Source of the DNA: DASUPK01 sp963736305
GTDB taxonomy: Bacteria; Actinomycetota; Thermoleophilia; Solirubrobacterales; 70-9
NCBI GenBank assembly: GCA_963736305.1
Contig: CAVTOD010000004.1
Coordinates: forward strand, 124,001 to 188,000
DNA length: 64,000 nucleotides
Reading direction: 5' to 3'
Below the pieces are notes generated by a model that was not told where the DNA came from, made no database searches, and saw only the letters and a program-made list of their open reading frames with translations. Shown in pieces: positions 44,670 through 53,329 of the stretch. The translations under genes were made by a program, and so were the position numbers. Numbering within the stretch: the first letter of the stretch is position 1; each line of letters starts with the position of its first letter.

Positions 44670-47333
44670 TTACGCCTGTGCTCTTGCTTGCAGGAATCGG
44701 ACGGCCTCCTGGTGTCTGGCGACACAGGCCCCGTAGGCCCGGGATCGCCCCAGATCGGTCCTCTCCGAGGATAAAACCCGTAGGGCGGCGGCGCCGCGAT
44801 CCGGCCGCCATTCGCACAACCCGAGCTCGGAGAGAACCCGCACGCAGCGGGCGTCCATCTCCGGCGTTCGGGCGTAATCGGAGGCGCCGCCGAGCACCGA
44901 GCGCAGGGCTGCGCCCTCGGCCTCTCCCCCGTTCGCCGCCAGCGTCCGCCAGATCTCCGCGATCGCTCCGCGCAGATCCCACTCCCTACCGATCAGGCGC
45001 TCGGTGAGCTGGAGCTCCGCCGGCCCCCAGGCGAGGTGCAGATACCCGGCGGCGGTGTTTGTTGCCGCCGAATTGGTGGCGCAGCCGTCTCGAGCGCCCG
45101 CCCAGACCAGCGACTCCACCGCCTCGCTCGGCGCCGGATCGATCACGACGACGTGGCGAAAGTCCCGGGGGGCCTCGGGCCGCAGCGCGACCACGGTCCA
45201 GTCCACCAGGACCAGGCCGGCGCCGGCTTCGGAGGAGGTGCGCAGGGTGGCGTCAAGAGAATCGGCTCCGCAGCGGCAGCAGGCGATGCGCGGTAGAGAG
45301 GCGCCGAAGCGCCGCGGATCGGCTGCGGCGGAGGCGAGCTTCGCGCGCCGGGCGGCATCGGCACAGATCGCCAGCACCGACTCGCCGCTCGAGATCAGCT
45401 CGGCGAGGGACGCGACGGCTGCGCCGCCGCGGCGGTCGACCTGCTCTCGCCGAACGCCCTCCGGGGCGCGGACGTCCAGCAGGGCCCCCGGCCGGCCCTC
45501 GGTGACCCGCTCCAGCTCTCGCTCCAATCGCTCCCACCACTCGTCGTCCGGGGCGGGACAACCATCGCCACAGGGGCGGTCCTCGGTGTCGCCCTCGGCT
45601 CGATCGAGCGGATAGAGCTCGCGGACCACTACCCGTGGCTGCTCCGCCCCGTTCCAGCGATCGACCTCGAGCTCCACCGACAGATCGAGCGCCTGGTCCT
45701 CGCGCCGGGAGATCTCGCCGTTCATCCCGAAGGCGACTCCGGCGGCGCGGCCGGCACCACTCTCGAGCTGGAAGCGCGAGTGCTTGCCCTCCTCGCCGAG
45801 CGGGCGCACCTCTCGCAGCCGGCCGGAGGGGACCAGGAGCCGGGGGCCGGGGTTGCCCATCCCGAAGGGGCCGAGGCTCTCGAGCTGGCGGGCGAGGTCC
45901 ATGCCGATGCCCTCCCGGCCCACTCCGACCAGGGCATCGAGGTGCTCCATATGGACGAGGTCGGCCGGCTCGATCTGGGAGGCCGCGTACTCGAGGAAGG
46001 CCTCGCGGAAGGCGCCGACGCGCTCGGCCTCGAGCTCCAGGCCGGCGGCGGCCCGGTGACCGCCGTAGCGGGTGAGGTGCTCGGCGGTGGCGTCGAGGGC
46101 CGCGACCAGGTCGAATCCGGGGATGCTCCGGGCCGATCCCTTGGCTCGGCCGCCCTCCATCGAGAGCAGGATCGTGGGCTTGACGTGGCGCTCGACCAGA
46201 CGGGAGGCGGCGATCCCGACGACCCCGGGATGCCAGCCCTCGCCAGCCAGGACCATGGCGGGCGCGTCGGCAAGCGCCTCCGGCAGCTCGGAGCGAGCGC
46301 GCTCCGCCCCCTCCACCACCTTCCGCTCGGCGAAGCGCCGCTCGGCGTTGGCGCGGTCGAGCTCGGCGGCGATCGCAGCGGCCCGGTCGGGGTCGTCGGT
46401 GAGCATCAGCTCGACGCCGGCATCCGCGCGGTAGAGGCGACCGGCCGCGTTGATGCGCGGGGCGAGGCGGAAGCCGAGGGCGCCGGCGTCGACGCTCTGG
46501 GGGTCGACGGAGGCGGCCGCCATGAGGGCGCGGAGGCCGACGCGGGGGCTGTCCCGGAAGAGCCGCAGGCCCTCGCGAACGAGGCGGCGGTTCTCCCCCA
46601 CCAGCGGAACCATGTCCGCCACGGTGGCGAGGGCGACCAGGTCGAGGTCGGCATCGGTTTGATGGCGCTTTCCGCCGACGGTCTCCACGGCGCCCCGCCC
46701 CGCTGCATCGCAGAGTGCCGTGGCGAGCTTGTGGGCGACGCCGGCGGCGCAGAGGCCCTCGAAGGGATAGTCCGAGACGACCGGGTGGATCACCGGGCAG
46801 TCCGGAAGCCGCTCGCCGGGCAGGTGATGGTCCGTCACGACGACCTGCATCCCCGCCGCGCGAGCCGCTGCGACCTCCTCGACCGAGCCGATTCCGCAAT
46901 CGACAGTGATGACGAGCTCGGTGCCGCGGCGCCGCAGCTGCTCCACGCTCGCCATCGTCAGGCCGTAGCCGTCCGAGAGCCGGTCGGGGATGAACCAGTC
47001 GCACTCGGCGCCCAGGGAGCGGAGTGTCGAGACGAGGATCGCCGTAGAAGTGACGCCGTCGACGTCGTAGTCGCCGTGGATGGTGATCCGGCCGGGACCC
47101 CGCGCCACCGAGAGGATCTGCTCGCAGACGTCCTCCATGCCGCTGAACTCCGTCGGCTCGTGGGACTCGCGAGCCTCGAGGAAGCGGCGGGCCGCATCGA
47201 CGGTGCGGTAGCCGCGGCGAACCAACGTCACCGCGACGGGCTCGGCCAGTTCCAGCTCCGCCGCCAGCCGCCTGACCTCCCCGTAGTCATAGGGGTCGGC
47301 CTGAAAGGCACGGGCGGATCCTGTCGCGGGCAT
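44670..47333 (-). CDS. recJ: Single-stranded-DNA-specific exonuclease RecJ
   Basis: RecJ degrades single-stranded DNA 5' to 3' in recombination and repair. The 887-residue protein has the DHH motifs HGDYDVDGVTSTAI, DCGIGS, TDHHLPGE, then DHHA1 with SARSIPGFDLV and GGHRAAAGLE, and an OB domain. After about residue 560 comes a long extra region of over 300 residues with a VVIDPAPSEAVE and LQLTERLIGREWDLRGAI content, longer than E. coli RecJ but like the extended Gram-positive form. It lies between the phosphoesterase gene and rel. Confidence 0.93.
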   Translation of the reverse strand: MPATGSARAFQADPYDYGEVRRLAAELELAEPVAVTLVRRGYRTVDAARRFLEARESHEPTEFSGMEDVCEQILSVARGPGRITIHGDYDVDGVTSTAILVSTLRSLGAECDWFIPDRLSDGYGLTMASVEQLRRRGTELVITVDCGIGSVEEVAAARAAGMQVVVTDHHLPGERLPDCPVIHPVVSDYPFEGLCAAGVAHKLATALCDAAGRGAVETVGGKRHQTDADLDLVALATVADMVPLVGENRRLVREGLRLFRDSPRVGLRALMAAASVDPQSVDAGALGFRLAPRINAAGRLYRADAGVELMLTDDPDRAAAIAAELDRANAERRFAERKVVEGAERARSELPEALADAPAMVLAGEGWHPGVVGIAASRLVERHVKPTILLSMEGGRAKGSARSIPGFDLVAALDATAEHLTRYGGHRAAAGLELEAERVGAFREAFLEYAASQIEPADLVHMEHLDALVGVGREGIGMDLARQLESLGPFGMGNPGPRLLVPSGRLREVRPLGEEGKHSRFQLESGAGRAAGVAFGMNGEISRREDQALDLSVELEVDRWNGAEQPRVVVRELYPLDRAEGDTEDRPCGDGCPAPDDEWWERLERELERVTEGRPGALLDVRAPEGVRREQVDRRGGAAVASLAELISSGESVLAICADAARRAKLASAAADPRRFGASLPRIACCRCGADSLDATLRTSSEAGAGLVLVDWTVVALRPEAPRDFRHVVVIDPAPSEAVESLVWAGARDGCATNSAATNTAAGYLHLAWGPAELQLTERLIGREWDLRGAIAEIWRTLAANGGEAEGAALRSVLGGASDYARTPEMDARCVRVLSELGLCEWRPDRGAAALRVLSSERTDLGRSRAYGACVARHQEAVRFLQARAQA

Positions 47334-47390
47334 CCAGCCATCTTGAGTTCGGTCCCCGACGGATTATTTGCGTGGGGACGCCGTTGCGGC

Positions 47391-48359
47391 CTATTGGCGG
47401 CAGCTGGCCCTCGACCGATCCAGGACCGTGCCGTCCTCGGCGACGAACGACAGGGTGGCCAGGCCCGGGCGGAGCTTGATGCGCAGGGCACCATGGTGGG
47501 TGTCGTCGGCGAAGGCGAGGCGAGGGTCGGTGCGGTCCACCGGGTAGAGCTCCCGCCCCCCGGCGCCGTCGACGTAGGGGGTGATGCCGTCGACGGGCTG
47601 CAGGCGCTGCATGTCGTGGTCGTGGCCGGCGAGGACGATCGAGGCACGGCCCTTGAGCTCGCCAAAGATGCCCTGCAGCGAGCTCAGGTCGCCGTGCAGG
47701 CCGGCGCTGTAGACCGGGTGATGCATGAAGGCGAGCCGGCACGTCCCGTACCGCGGCGTTTGCGCGATCTGGGCGCTCAACCAGCTGAGCTGATCCGAGG
47801 ATGTGGGCACGTTCGAGTTGAGGCTGATCAGCTGCCAGCCGGACACCGCGAAGGCGTACCAGAGCGGCGGCGGCGTGCCGCGGACCGAGGTCCAGTAGGG
47901 CACGTAGCCGGTCGCGATGTTGGGCCACTCGTGGTTGCCGATCGTCGGGGCCGCTATCGCATCGAACCGGTGGTACGGTGGGTCGTAGTTCGTCTGGAAC
48001 TCGGCGGCGGTGCCCGTCTCGTAGACGTCTCCCAGATAGAGCATGCGGTCGATGCGCTGCCGGCCGACCATCGCCGCCACGGCTCGGCTGTCGGCGCCTC
48101 CGTCGGCTCCGTCGCCGATCGCCCAGACCACCGAGACCGGCCTGGGGCGGGCGCGCATCCAGGCACTCCCGCCGCCGCGGGGGCCCAGATATGAAGAGCG
48201 ATCCGTCGCTCCGGCCACGCCGCCCTTGTCGTCCGAGCCTCCGTCGTGAGCAACCGTGGCAATGACGACGAGGGCCGTAGCGACCGCGACTGCTGCGATG
48301 CGGACGCCCGTGGGAATGCGCTCGACGGCGTCCGTCAGGCGCCTGAGGCGAGTGCCCAT
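47391..48359 (-). CDS. Exported/membrane-anchored metallophosphoesterase
   Basis: The ATG at 48359 gives 322 residues; a further ATG at 48398 lies inside repeat copy 2 and is less likely. A hydrophobic segment (VRIAAVAVATALVVIATVA, about residues 18-37) anchors or exports it. The calcineurin-like metal motifs are present: LGDVYE, GNHEW, FMHHPVYSAG and GHDHDMQ. It resembles purple-acid-phosphatase-like or alkaline phosphatase-type secreted hydrolases. A TATGTT -10 box 6 bases upstream suggests a leaderless mRNA. Confidence 0.85.
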   Translation of the reverse strand: MGTRLRRLTDAVERIPTGVRIAAVAVATALVVIATVAHDGGSDDKGGVAGATDRSSYLGPRGGGSAWMRARPRPVSVVWAIGDGADGGADSRAVAAMVGRQRIDRMLYLGDVYETGTAAEFQTNYDPPYHRFDAIAAPTIGNHEWPNIATGYVPYWTSVRGTPPPLWYAFAVSGWQLISLNSNVPTSSDQLSWLSAQIAQTPRYGTCRLAFMHHPVYSAGLHGDLSSLQGIFGELKGRASIVLAGHDHDMQRLQPVDGITPYVDGAGGRELYPVDRTDPRLAFADDTHHGALRIKLRPGLATLSFVAEDGTVLDRSRASCRQ

Positions 48360-48365
48360 GGGGGG

Positions 48366-48371
48366 AACATA
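48366..48371 (-). promoter_or_regulatory. Predicted -10 box for a leaderless phosphoesterase transcript
   Basis: TATGTT on the minus strand lies 6 bases before the ATG at 48359, the spacing expected if transcription starts at the A of the start codon. The corresponding -35 position falls within repeat copy 2 (48379-48417). No Shine-Dalgarno sequence is present. Confidence 0.4.
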
Positions 48372-48378
48372 GGTGGAG

Positions 48379-48417
48379 TTGGCGCCTTGTTTCGTCATAT
48401 CCGGCAGAACGCGCCAA
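48379..48417 (+). repeat. 39-bp nested palindromic repeat, copy 2 (left boundary of AbiEi/DUF559 unit)
   Basis: Starts TTGGCGCC and ends GCGCCAA; the inner arms are partly eroded. It begins 6 bases beyond the stop of the AbiEi/DUF559 gene and agrees at 29 of 39 positions with copy 3 read on the opposite strand, so the two form an inverted pair 930 bp apart end to end. Confidence 0.75.
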
Positions 48418-48422
48418 ATCGT

Positions 48423-49289
48423 CTAGCGACGAAGCAGCGCCCGGATCGCCTGCGCCACCAGTCTCGGCTCCCGGTCCACCTGGCGCCAGGTGAAGCGCAG
48501 CACCTCGTAGCCGATCAGCTTCAGACGAGTGTCTCGCGCGCGGTCGATCTCGAAGGCAGAGCGAGTGCGGTGTGAGTCCCAGCCATCGACCTCGACGATG
48601 AGGCGCTGCGTCCGCCACAGGAAATCGACGAGGAAGCGATCGACGCGAACGTTCACTTCCGGCTGGGGAAGGCGGTGGCGGCGACATACCGCGAGCAAGC
48701 GCGCCTCGAGTTCGCTGCGGGTGTGGTCCGGCGTGATGCGACCGCGGATGGGAAGGCGCAGAAACTCGGCCTGCCGGAGCGCTGCGGCGACCTGCTTGCC
48801 GGGGAGCGCGCGACGGAGGTCTTCAAGGGTTCTGGCTGGGTTCGTCACCGGGATGCCGGCTCGACACGTCAAATCGGCTGAAAAAAGGGTGAGGGATCGG
48901 TGGATGCGGATTTCGTTGCGCCGCCTTCGGCCGCCATCACCTGGGACCGTCACGTCGATCGGGTCGTGCGAATCCACGGAATCGGCGCCGGCCCGCCCCG
49001 CAGGCAGCATCCCCCAAAGGCCAGCGGCGCTGCGATGGCTAAGCACCGCCCCCTCCCCACAGGCGAGCACTGCCGCCATCCATCTCCCTTCATTGCCGAT
49101 GTTGGGGTGGCCGACGGCGTACACACCACGATGAACCCGGTGCAGGCGGCCGGCGGCGGTGCGGTCCGAAATTGCGCTCGAAGACATGCCGAGCGCATAC
49201 AACTGCTGCACCGAGAGGACGCCGTTCTGCCGCGAGCAGATTCCGGCGATTGCGGCGTCCCAGCGGTGCTTGGCGACTTCTTCCGGCAA
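48423..49289 (-). CDS. AbiEi-like winged-helix plus DUF559 (Vsr-like endonuclease) domain protein
   Basis: The 288-residue protein has an N-terminal AbiEi-type winged helix (ICSRQNGVLSVQQLYALGMSSSAISDRTAAGRLHRVHRGVYAVG), a middle DNA-binding-like part with IPVTNPARTLEDL, and a C-terminal DUF559 domain of the Vsr/PD-(D/E)XK fold (SELEARLLAV, VDFLW, LIVEVDGWDSHR, YEVLRFTW). Such genes occur in many copies in related genomes; no AbiEii-type toxin is adjacent. The TTG start at 49289 lies inside repeat copy 3, and copy 2 starts just after the stop. It splits the secDF-recJ-rel neighbourhood. Confidence 0.85.
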   Translation of the reverse strand: MPEEVAKHRWDAAIAGICSRQNGVLSVQQLYALGMSSSAISDRTAAGRLHRVHRGVYAVGHPNIGNEGRWMAAVLACGEGAVLSHRSAAGLWGMLPAGRAGADSVDSHDPIDVTVPGDGGRRRRNEIRIHRSLTLFSADLTCRAGIPVTNPARTLEDLRRALPGKQVAAALRQAEFLRLPIRGRITPDHTRSELEARLLAVCRRHRLPQPEVNVRVDRFLVDFLWRTQRLIVEVDGWDSHRTRSAFEIDRARDTRLKLIGYEVLRFTWRQVDREPRLVAQAIRALLRR

Positions 49290-49308
49290 GAGCGGAATAA
49301 GGCGCCAA
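49270..49308 (-). repeat. 39-bp nested palindromic repeat, copy 3 (right boundary of AbiEi/DUF559 unit)
   Basis: Read on the minus strand it starts TTGGCGCCTT and ends CGCCAA with inner TTCCG and CCGGAA arms. It overlaps the predicted start codon and first seven codons of the AbiEi/DUF559 gene and is inverted relative to copy 2, as terminal inverted repeats would be. Confidence 0.75.
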
Positions 49309-49386
49309 TACCGCCAATCTCTCCCCCTTCATCGCCGGTCTTCGTCGCCGGTGCGCCGAAACCGCCGGTTTCGGCCGGCCGGGGCG

Positions 49387-49659
49387 CTAGATGCGCTCGG
49401 CTTCGATGCCCGCGCGCACGCCCATCGCGTAGACGATCGCCAGGCCGATCACCGTGCCCGGGATTGCGTAGATCGCGGTCGCCAGGTCCGTATCGCCGAT
49501 GCTCTTGCCGAGCGCGATCTGAACGATTGCGCCGCTCACCATCGCTCCCGCGGCCGCGCCGAGGAACGCACCGACGATGCCGCCGCGGAACCGGTCGGGG
49601 ACGAAGACCGTGAAGTGCCAGAGCGCGACGCCCATCGTGAACCAGACCAGGGCAGCCAT
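49387..49659 (-). CDS. Small membrane protein, hypothetical
   Basis: A 90-residue protein with three hydrophobic stretches, about residues 2-19, 26-50 and 62-82, rich in Gly and Ala (GGIVGAFLGAAAGAMVSG), like small membrane proteins of the GlsB/YeaQ type, though the match is not strong. Its ATG overlaps the secDF stop by one base (TAATG), so translation is coupled to the Sec subunit. A role with the translocase is possible but unproven. Confidence 0.75.
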   Translation of the reverse strand: MAALVWFTMGVALWHFTVFVPDRFRGGIVGAFLGAAAGAMVSGAIVQIALGKSIGDTDLATAIYAIPGTVIGLAIVYAMGVRAGIEAERI

Positions 49660-52600
49660 TACCTGTTCCTCCCGTGCTTTCTGCGTCGCTTCTGCTTGCG
49701 GCCACCGGACTGTTCCCGCACGCGACGAAGCGCTGCGGCACTCGCCTCGCTGAGCTCGGGGCGGTCGGGCTGGGCGCCGCCGTTGCCGCCGGCCGGCGCC
49801 TCGCCGTCCCCTCCCGCGGCACCGTCGCCGCCGTCCGGCCCGGTCTCACCGGGCGCGCCGACGGGCGCCTGGGGCTCGGGCTGGGCCGGTGGACGCTCGG
49901 GTGCGGCCGGAGCCTCGGGCTGCGCGGTGCGATCCGGCGTGGCCGGAGGCTCGGGTTGCGCAGGCGCCGGTGGTGGCGCCACCGGGCCGGGCGGCTCGGG
50001 CACGATGCCCGGGACCTGGGATCGACTCGGGGCGGGGGCCGCCGGAATCGGCGTCTCGGCCTGCACGGGCTCCGCCGGGCCACCGTCGACGCGAGCCACG
50101 ACGTTCTCCTCGGGGAACGCAGGGACCACGCCGCCCATCTGCTCCTCGATCCGATCACGGCGGCGGCGGTAGGCCGGCTCGCGCTCCTTCCAGTGGGTCA
50201 GGACGGGCGACGCGATGAAGATCGACGAGTACGTACCGGAGGCGAGGCCGACCATCATCGCGAACGCAAAGTCCTTCAGCGTCGCGCCTCCGAAGATGAA
50301 GAGCACCGTCACCAGGAAGACGCTCGCCAGACCGGTGATCAGCGACCGGGTGAGAACCTCGCTCATGGAGCGGTTGACGATCTGGGAGAAGGTCGCGCGC
50401 GGCAGCCGCGGCACGTTCTCACGCACCCGGTCGAACACGATGACCGTGTCGTAGAGCGAGTACCCGAGGATGGTCAGGAATGCGGCGACGGTGCCGCTGG
50501 TCACCTCCCTCCCCGTCAGCGAATAGACGCCTCCCGTGATCAGGATGTCGTGGACGACCGCGATCATCACGGGCACCGCGTACTTGGGCTCGAATCGGAA
50601 CGCGACGTAGGCCGCGATCACCAGCAGCGAGAAGATGATCGCCTCGATCGCACTGTTCGCCACCTGCTGGCCGAAGGTCGGGCCGACGGTGGTCGCGTTG
50701 AATCCGTTCGGAACGATCCCGTACTTCTGCTGGAGCGCGGGCTGGATCTTCTGAACCTCGCTCGGGCTCGACTCCGAGTCGATCTCGATCACGTTGGTGC
50801 CCAGCTCCTTGCTGGTCGCCTTGGTGATCTGCGCGTTTGTGATCCCAACGCCGTCGAGCGTCTTGCGAACGTCGTCGACCGTGACGGCCTGCCGCAGCCC
50901 GACGGTGACCCGGCTGCCGCCCTCGAAGTCGATGCCGAGGTTGAGCTGCTTGGTGGCGAAGGAGAGAGCCCCGATCAGCAGGATGCAGCCCGAGAGGCTG
51001 AAGAAGTACTTGCTGGCCCGGCTGAAGTCGAAGTGCCACCGGACCCGTTGCTCGGGCCGCGCGCCGAGCGCCGCCGGCGAGCGCATGAAGCGCGCGCGGC
51101 CGAAGAGGCCGAGGAAGGCCTGAGTGAAGACCACGGCGGTGAACAGCGAGGCGATCGTCCCGACTCCCAGCGTGAAGGCGAATCCCTTCACGTTCGCGGT
51201 CGCCAGCGCGAACAGGATGAATGCCGTGATCAGCGTGATCACGTTCGCGTCGACGATCGTCGCGATTCCCCGGCGGTAGCCGGCGGAGATCGCGCTCAGC
51301 ATCGATTTGCCGCTCCTCGCCTCTTCCTTGATCCGCTCGAAGATCACGATGTTGGCGTCGGCCGCCACCCCGATAGTCAGGATCAACCCGGCTATGCCCG
51401 GCAGGGTCAGCGTGATCGGGATCAGCTTGATCAGGGCGAAGAAGAGCACCCCGTAGATCGCCAGCCCGACGACCGCGACGAAGCCGAGGAAGCGGTAATA
51501 GGCCAGCAGGAAGATGCAGACGAGGAGCAGGCCGATGATCCCCGCCTTCAGGCCCTGATTGAGCGCCTGCTGGCCGAGGGTCGCCGACACGGTCGAGCTC
51601 GAGATCGGTGTCAGGGTGATCGGCAGGGCGCCGATCTGGAGGATCTCCGCGAGGTCCTGCGACTCCTGCAACCCGAGCCCGTTGATCTCGGCGCCGGTGC
51701 GGCCGTCGATCCCGTTCGGGTTGTCGACGAAGTTGACGATCGGGCGAGACTTGATCTGCTGGTCGAGGACGACCGCGAAGTGGCCGGAGTACTGATCCGC
51801 GACAGTCGAATTCCCGGCCACTCCCGGAGGAGCGTTCTGCAACCCGCGCTGGGCGATCGCCTTGGTGACGTCGGAGAACTCCTGGCGCCCCTTGTCCGAG
51901 AAGCCGAACGTAACGTCCGGGTTGTTGAACTGATCGAAGCTCGCCTTTGGGTCCTTGATGTCGGTGCCCGAGAGCGAGGGCCGGTCGCGGATCACGAACC
52001 ACTCAGCCGTCGGGTCATTCGGGTTGTCGGGCGCCGAGTTCCCGTTGGTGCCCTCCTTCTCGATCACGAGCGTGCCCTGCGGAACGCTGAGAATCTCGCT
52101 GTTGGCCGGCTGCTTCTGGCCCGGCAGCTCGGTGAAGAGGTCGGGCTTCGTGTCCGCCGGGCCGGCGATGTACTGGTGCGTCTGGGAGTTGAAGAGGTAG
52201 TAGCGGGACCCGGTGGTGGTGCAGTTGTTCTGGAAGCACTCGGGCTTCTGCTTGGAGGCGACGGTGACGGCGTCGAACAGCCGATCGAAAGATGACTCGC
52301 CCGGCGACACGTTCGTATGGGCCGGGTTCGGGATGACGTTCGGCTCCCAGTCGTAGAAGTAGAGCTGCGCGGTCTCGCCGACCTGGGCCTGTGCCCTGGA
52401 AGCGTTCGAGACGTCGGGAAGACCGACGCGAATCGAGTCCGAACCGATCCTCGAGATCTCCGGCTCCGACACGCCCAGGGCGTCGGTGCGCTTGCGGATG
52501 ATCTCGATCGCGCGATTCATGTCGTCCGCGCTGATCGTCGGGTTCTGCGGCGTGGGGCGCCCCTGGAAGATCAGCTCGGTACCGCCCTTCAGGTCGAGAC

Positions 52601-52697
52601 CCAGGGTCGTCTTCTTGGTTGCGATGACGATCCCCGACCCCACGATCAGCAGGGCCACGAAGGCGAGTACGAACAGGTTGCGGCGGCGGTTGCTCAC
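49659..52697 (-). CDS. secDF: Fused protein translocase subunit SecDF
   Basis: SecDF uses the proton gradient to help SecYEG export proteins. The 1012-residue protein fuses SecD and SecF. SecD: first membrane helix, GLDLKGGTELIF (D1 motif), a large periplasmic domain, and LILTIGVAADANIVIFERIKEE (D4). SecF begins about residue 560 with GIDFEGGSRVTVGL and has YSLYDTVIVFDRVREN. The last 150 residues are a cytosolic Pro/Ala/Glu/Gly-rich tail ending in a Lys/Arg cluster. No yajC gene is adjacent; a zinc-ribbon/PAS gene takes its place upstream. Confidence 0.96.
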   Translation of the reverse strand: MSNRRRNLFVLAFVALLIVGSGIVIATKKTTLGLDLKGGTELIFQGRPTPQNPTISADDMNRAIEIIRKRTDALGVSEPEISRIGSDSIRVGLPDVSNASRAQAQVGETAQLYFYDWEPNVIPNPAHTNVSPGESSFDRLFDAVTVASKQKPECFQNNCTTTGSRYYLFNSQTHQYIAGPADTKPDLFTELPGQKQPANSEILSVPQGTLVIEKEGTNGNSAPDNPNDPTAEWFVIRDRPSLSGTDIKDPKASFDQFNNPDVTFGFSDKGRQEFSDVTKAIAQRGLQNAPPGVAGNSTVADQYSGHFAVVLDQQIKSRPIVNFVDNPNGIDGRTGAEINGLGLQESQDLAEILQIGALPITLTPISSSTVSATLGQQALNQGLKAGIIGLLLVCIFLLAYYRFLGFVAVVGLAIYGVLFFALIKLIPITLTLPGIAGLILTIGVAADANIVIFERIKEEARSGKSMLSAISAGYRRGIATIVDANVITLITAFILFALATANVKGFAFTLGVGTIASLFTAVVFTQAFLGLFGRARFMRSPAALGARPEQRVRWHFDFSRASKYFFSLSGCILLIGALSFATKQLNLGIDFEGGSRVTVGLRQAVTVDDVRKTLDGVGITNAQITKATSKELGTNVIEIDSESSPSEVQKIQPALQQKYGIVPNGFNATTVGPTFGQQVANSAIEAIIFSLLVIAAYVAFRFEPKYAVPVMIAVVHDILITGGVYSLTGREVTSGTVAAFLTILGYSLYDTVIVFDRVRENVPRLPRATFSQIVNRSMSEVLTRSLITGLASVFLVTVLFIFGGATLKDFAFAMMVGLASGTYSSIFIASPVLTHWKEREPAYRRRRDRIEEQMGGVVPAFPEENVVARVDGGPAEPVQAETPIPAAPAPSRSQVPGIVPEPPGPVAPPPAPAQPEPPATPDRTAQPEAPAAPERPPAQPEPQAPVGAPGETGPDGGDGAAGGDGEAPAGGNGGAQPDRPELSEASAAALRRVREQSGGRKQKRRRKHGRNR

Positions 52698-52779
52698 GGT
52701 GTCGTGGAGGTCAAGCTAGCGGTCTGGGGGCGCGTTCCGGCCCCCATTGCAACACAGCATGAGGCCAACATATTCGGCG

Positions 52780-52802
52780 ACGGTAAAACCCGGCCCCCGG
52801 GC
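52780..52802 (-). terminator. Terminator-like hairpin after the zinc-ribbon/PAS gene
   Basis: Directly after the stop codon at 52803 the minus strand forms CCCGG/CCGGG with a 3-base loop followed by TTTTA. The stem is short but GC-only, so partial termination before secDF is plausible. Confidence 0.4.
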
Positions 52803-53288
52803 CTATTCCGGCGTCAGCACGAGCAGCAGCCCGCCGTCGTCGTCGTAGGCCGGGAAGAGGTCGGCGACGGCCTCTGTCGGCAGATCGCCCTCGGCGTTCA
52901 CGGCCACCTTCTTGCCGAGCGACCGGACTCCCCACTCGAGGGTCGTCTCGATCGGGTCGGTCTCGCCGTTGGCGTCAGCGTCGGCCGTCGCGCCGCCGTC
53001 GCCCTTCTCGATCCACTGCAGGCCGAGCACCTCGCGGACGGGCCGGCCGATCACCTGCTCGTCCTTCAGGCCGGTGAGCTCGAAGGCTCCCTTGCCGAGG
53101 TCGAGCACCCTGCCCTCCTGATCGCAGGTGAAGAAGGCGGCGCCCGGAGCGGGCATGTAGTCGTCCAGCAGCTCGAAGAGGAATCCGAAGCCGCACTTCG
53201 AGCAGCCCTTGGGGCGCGTCGAGAAGCCCGCGGTGCGCTCCCCGCTCAGCTCCCGATTCCCACAGTTCGGACAGATGAAGTACGGCAT
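52803..53288 (-). CDS. Zinc-ribbon and PAS-like domain protein, hypothetical
   Basis: The ATG at 53288 gives 161 residues starting MPYFICPNC; a TTG seven codons upstream is unnecessary. Two Cys pairs (FICPNCGN and GCSKCGFGF) form a zinc ribbon. The middle resembles a PAS fold (FFTCDQEGRVLDLGKGAFELTGLKDEQVIGRPVREVLGL), the usual sensor core with a DxxGR-x-L-x-x-N-like pattern. No output domain follows. It lies between ruvB and secDF where yajC or tgt are common in relatives. Possibly a regulator or redox/ligand sensor; unproven. Confidence 0.75.
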   Translation of the reverse strand: MPYFICPNCGNRELSGERTAGFSTRPKGCSKCGFGFLFELLDDYMPAPGAAFFTCDQEGRVLDLGKGAFELTGLKDEQVIGRPVREVLGLQWIEKGDGGATADADANGETDPIETTLEWGVRSLGKKVAVNAEGDLPTEAVADLFPAYDDDGGLLLVLTPE

Positions 53289-53329
53289 GCCTGGCACAAG
53301 GCTAGCCAACCCCGCTGACCCGCCGATGC

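Noticed and set aside
45780..48194. Plus-strand open frame of 804 codons opposite recJ and the phosphoesterase gene
   Set aside because: Antisense shadow: both genes beneath have clear motifs, and this product has none.
48423..49289. AbiEi/DUF559 gene as half of a type IV toxin-antitoxin pair
   Set aside because: No AbiEii-type nucleotidyltransferase toxin gene is adjacent on either side; the domain alone does not make a pair.
49674..52295. Plus-strand open frame of 873 codons opposite secDF
   Set aside because: SecDF motifs are unambiguous on the minus strand; the opposite frame is charged low-complexity sequence.
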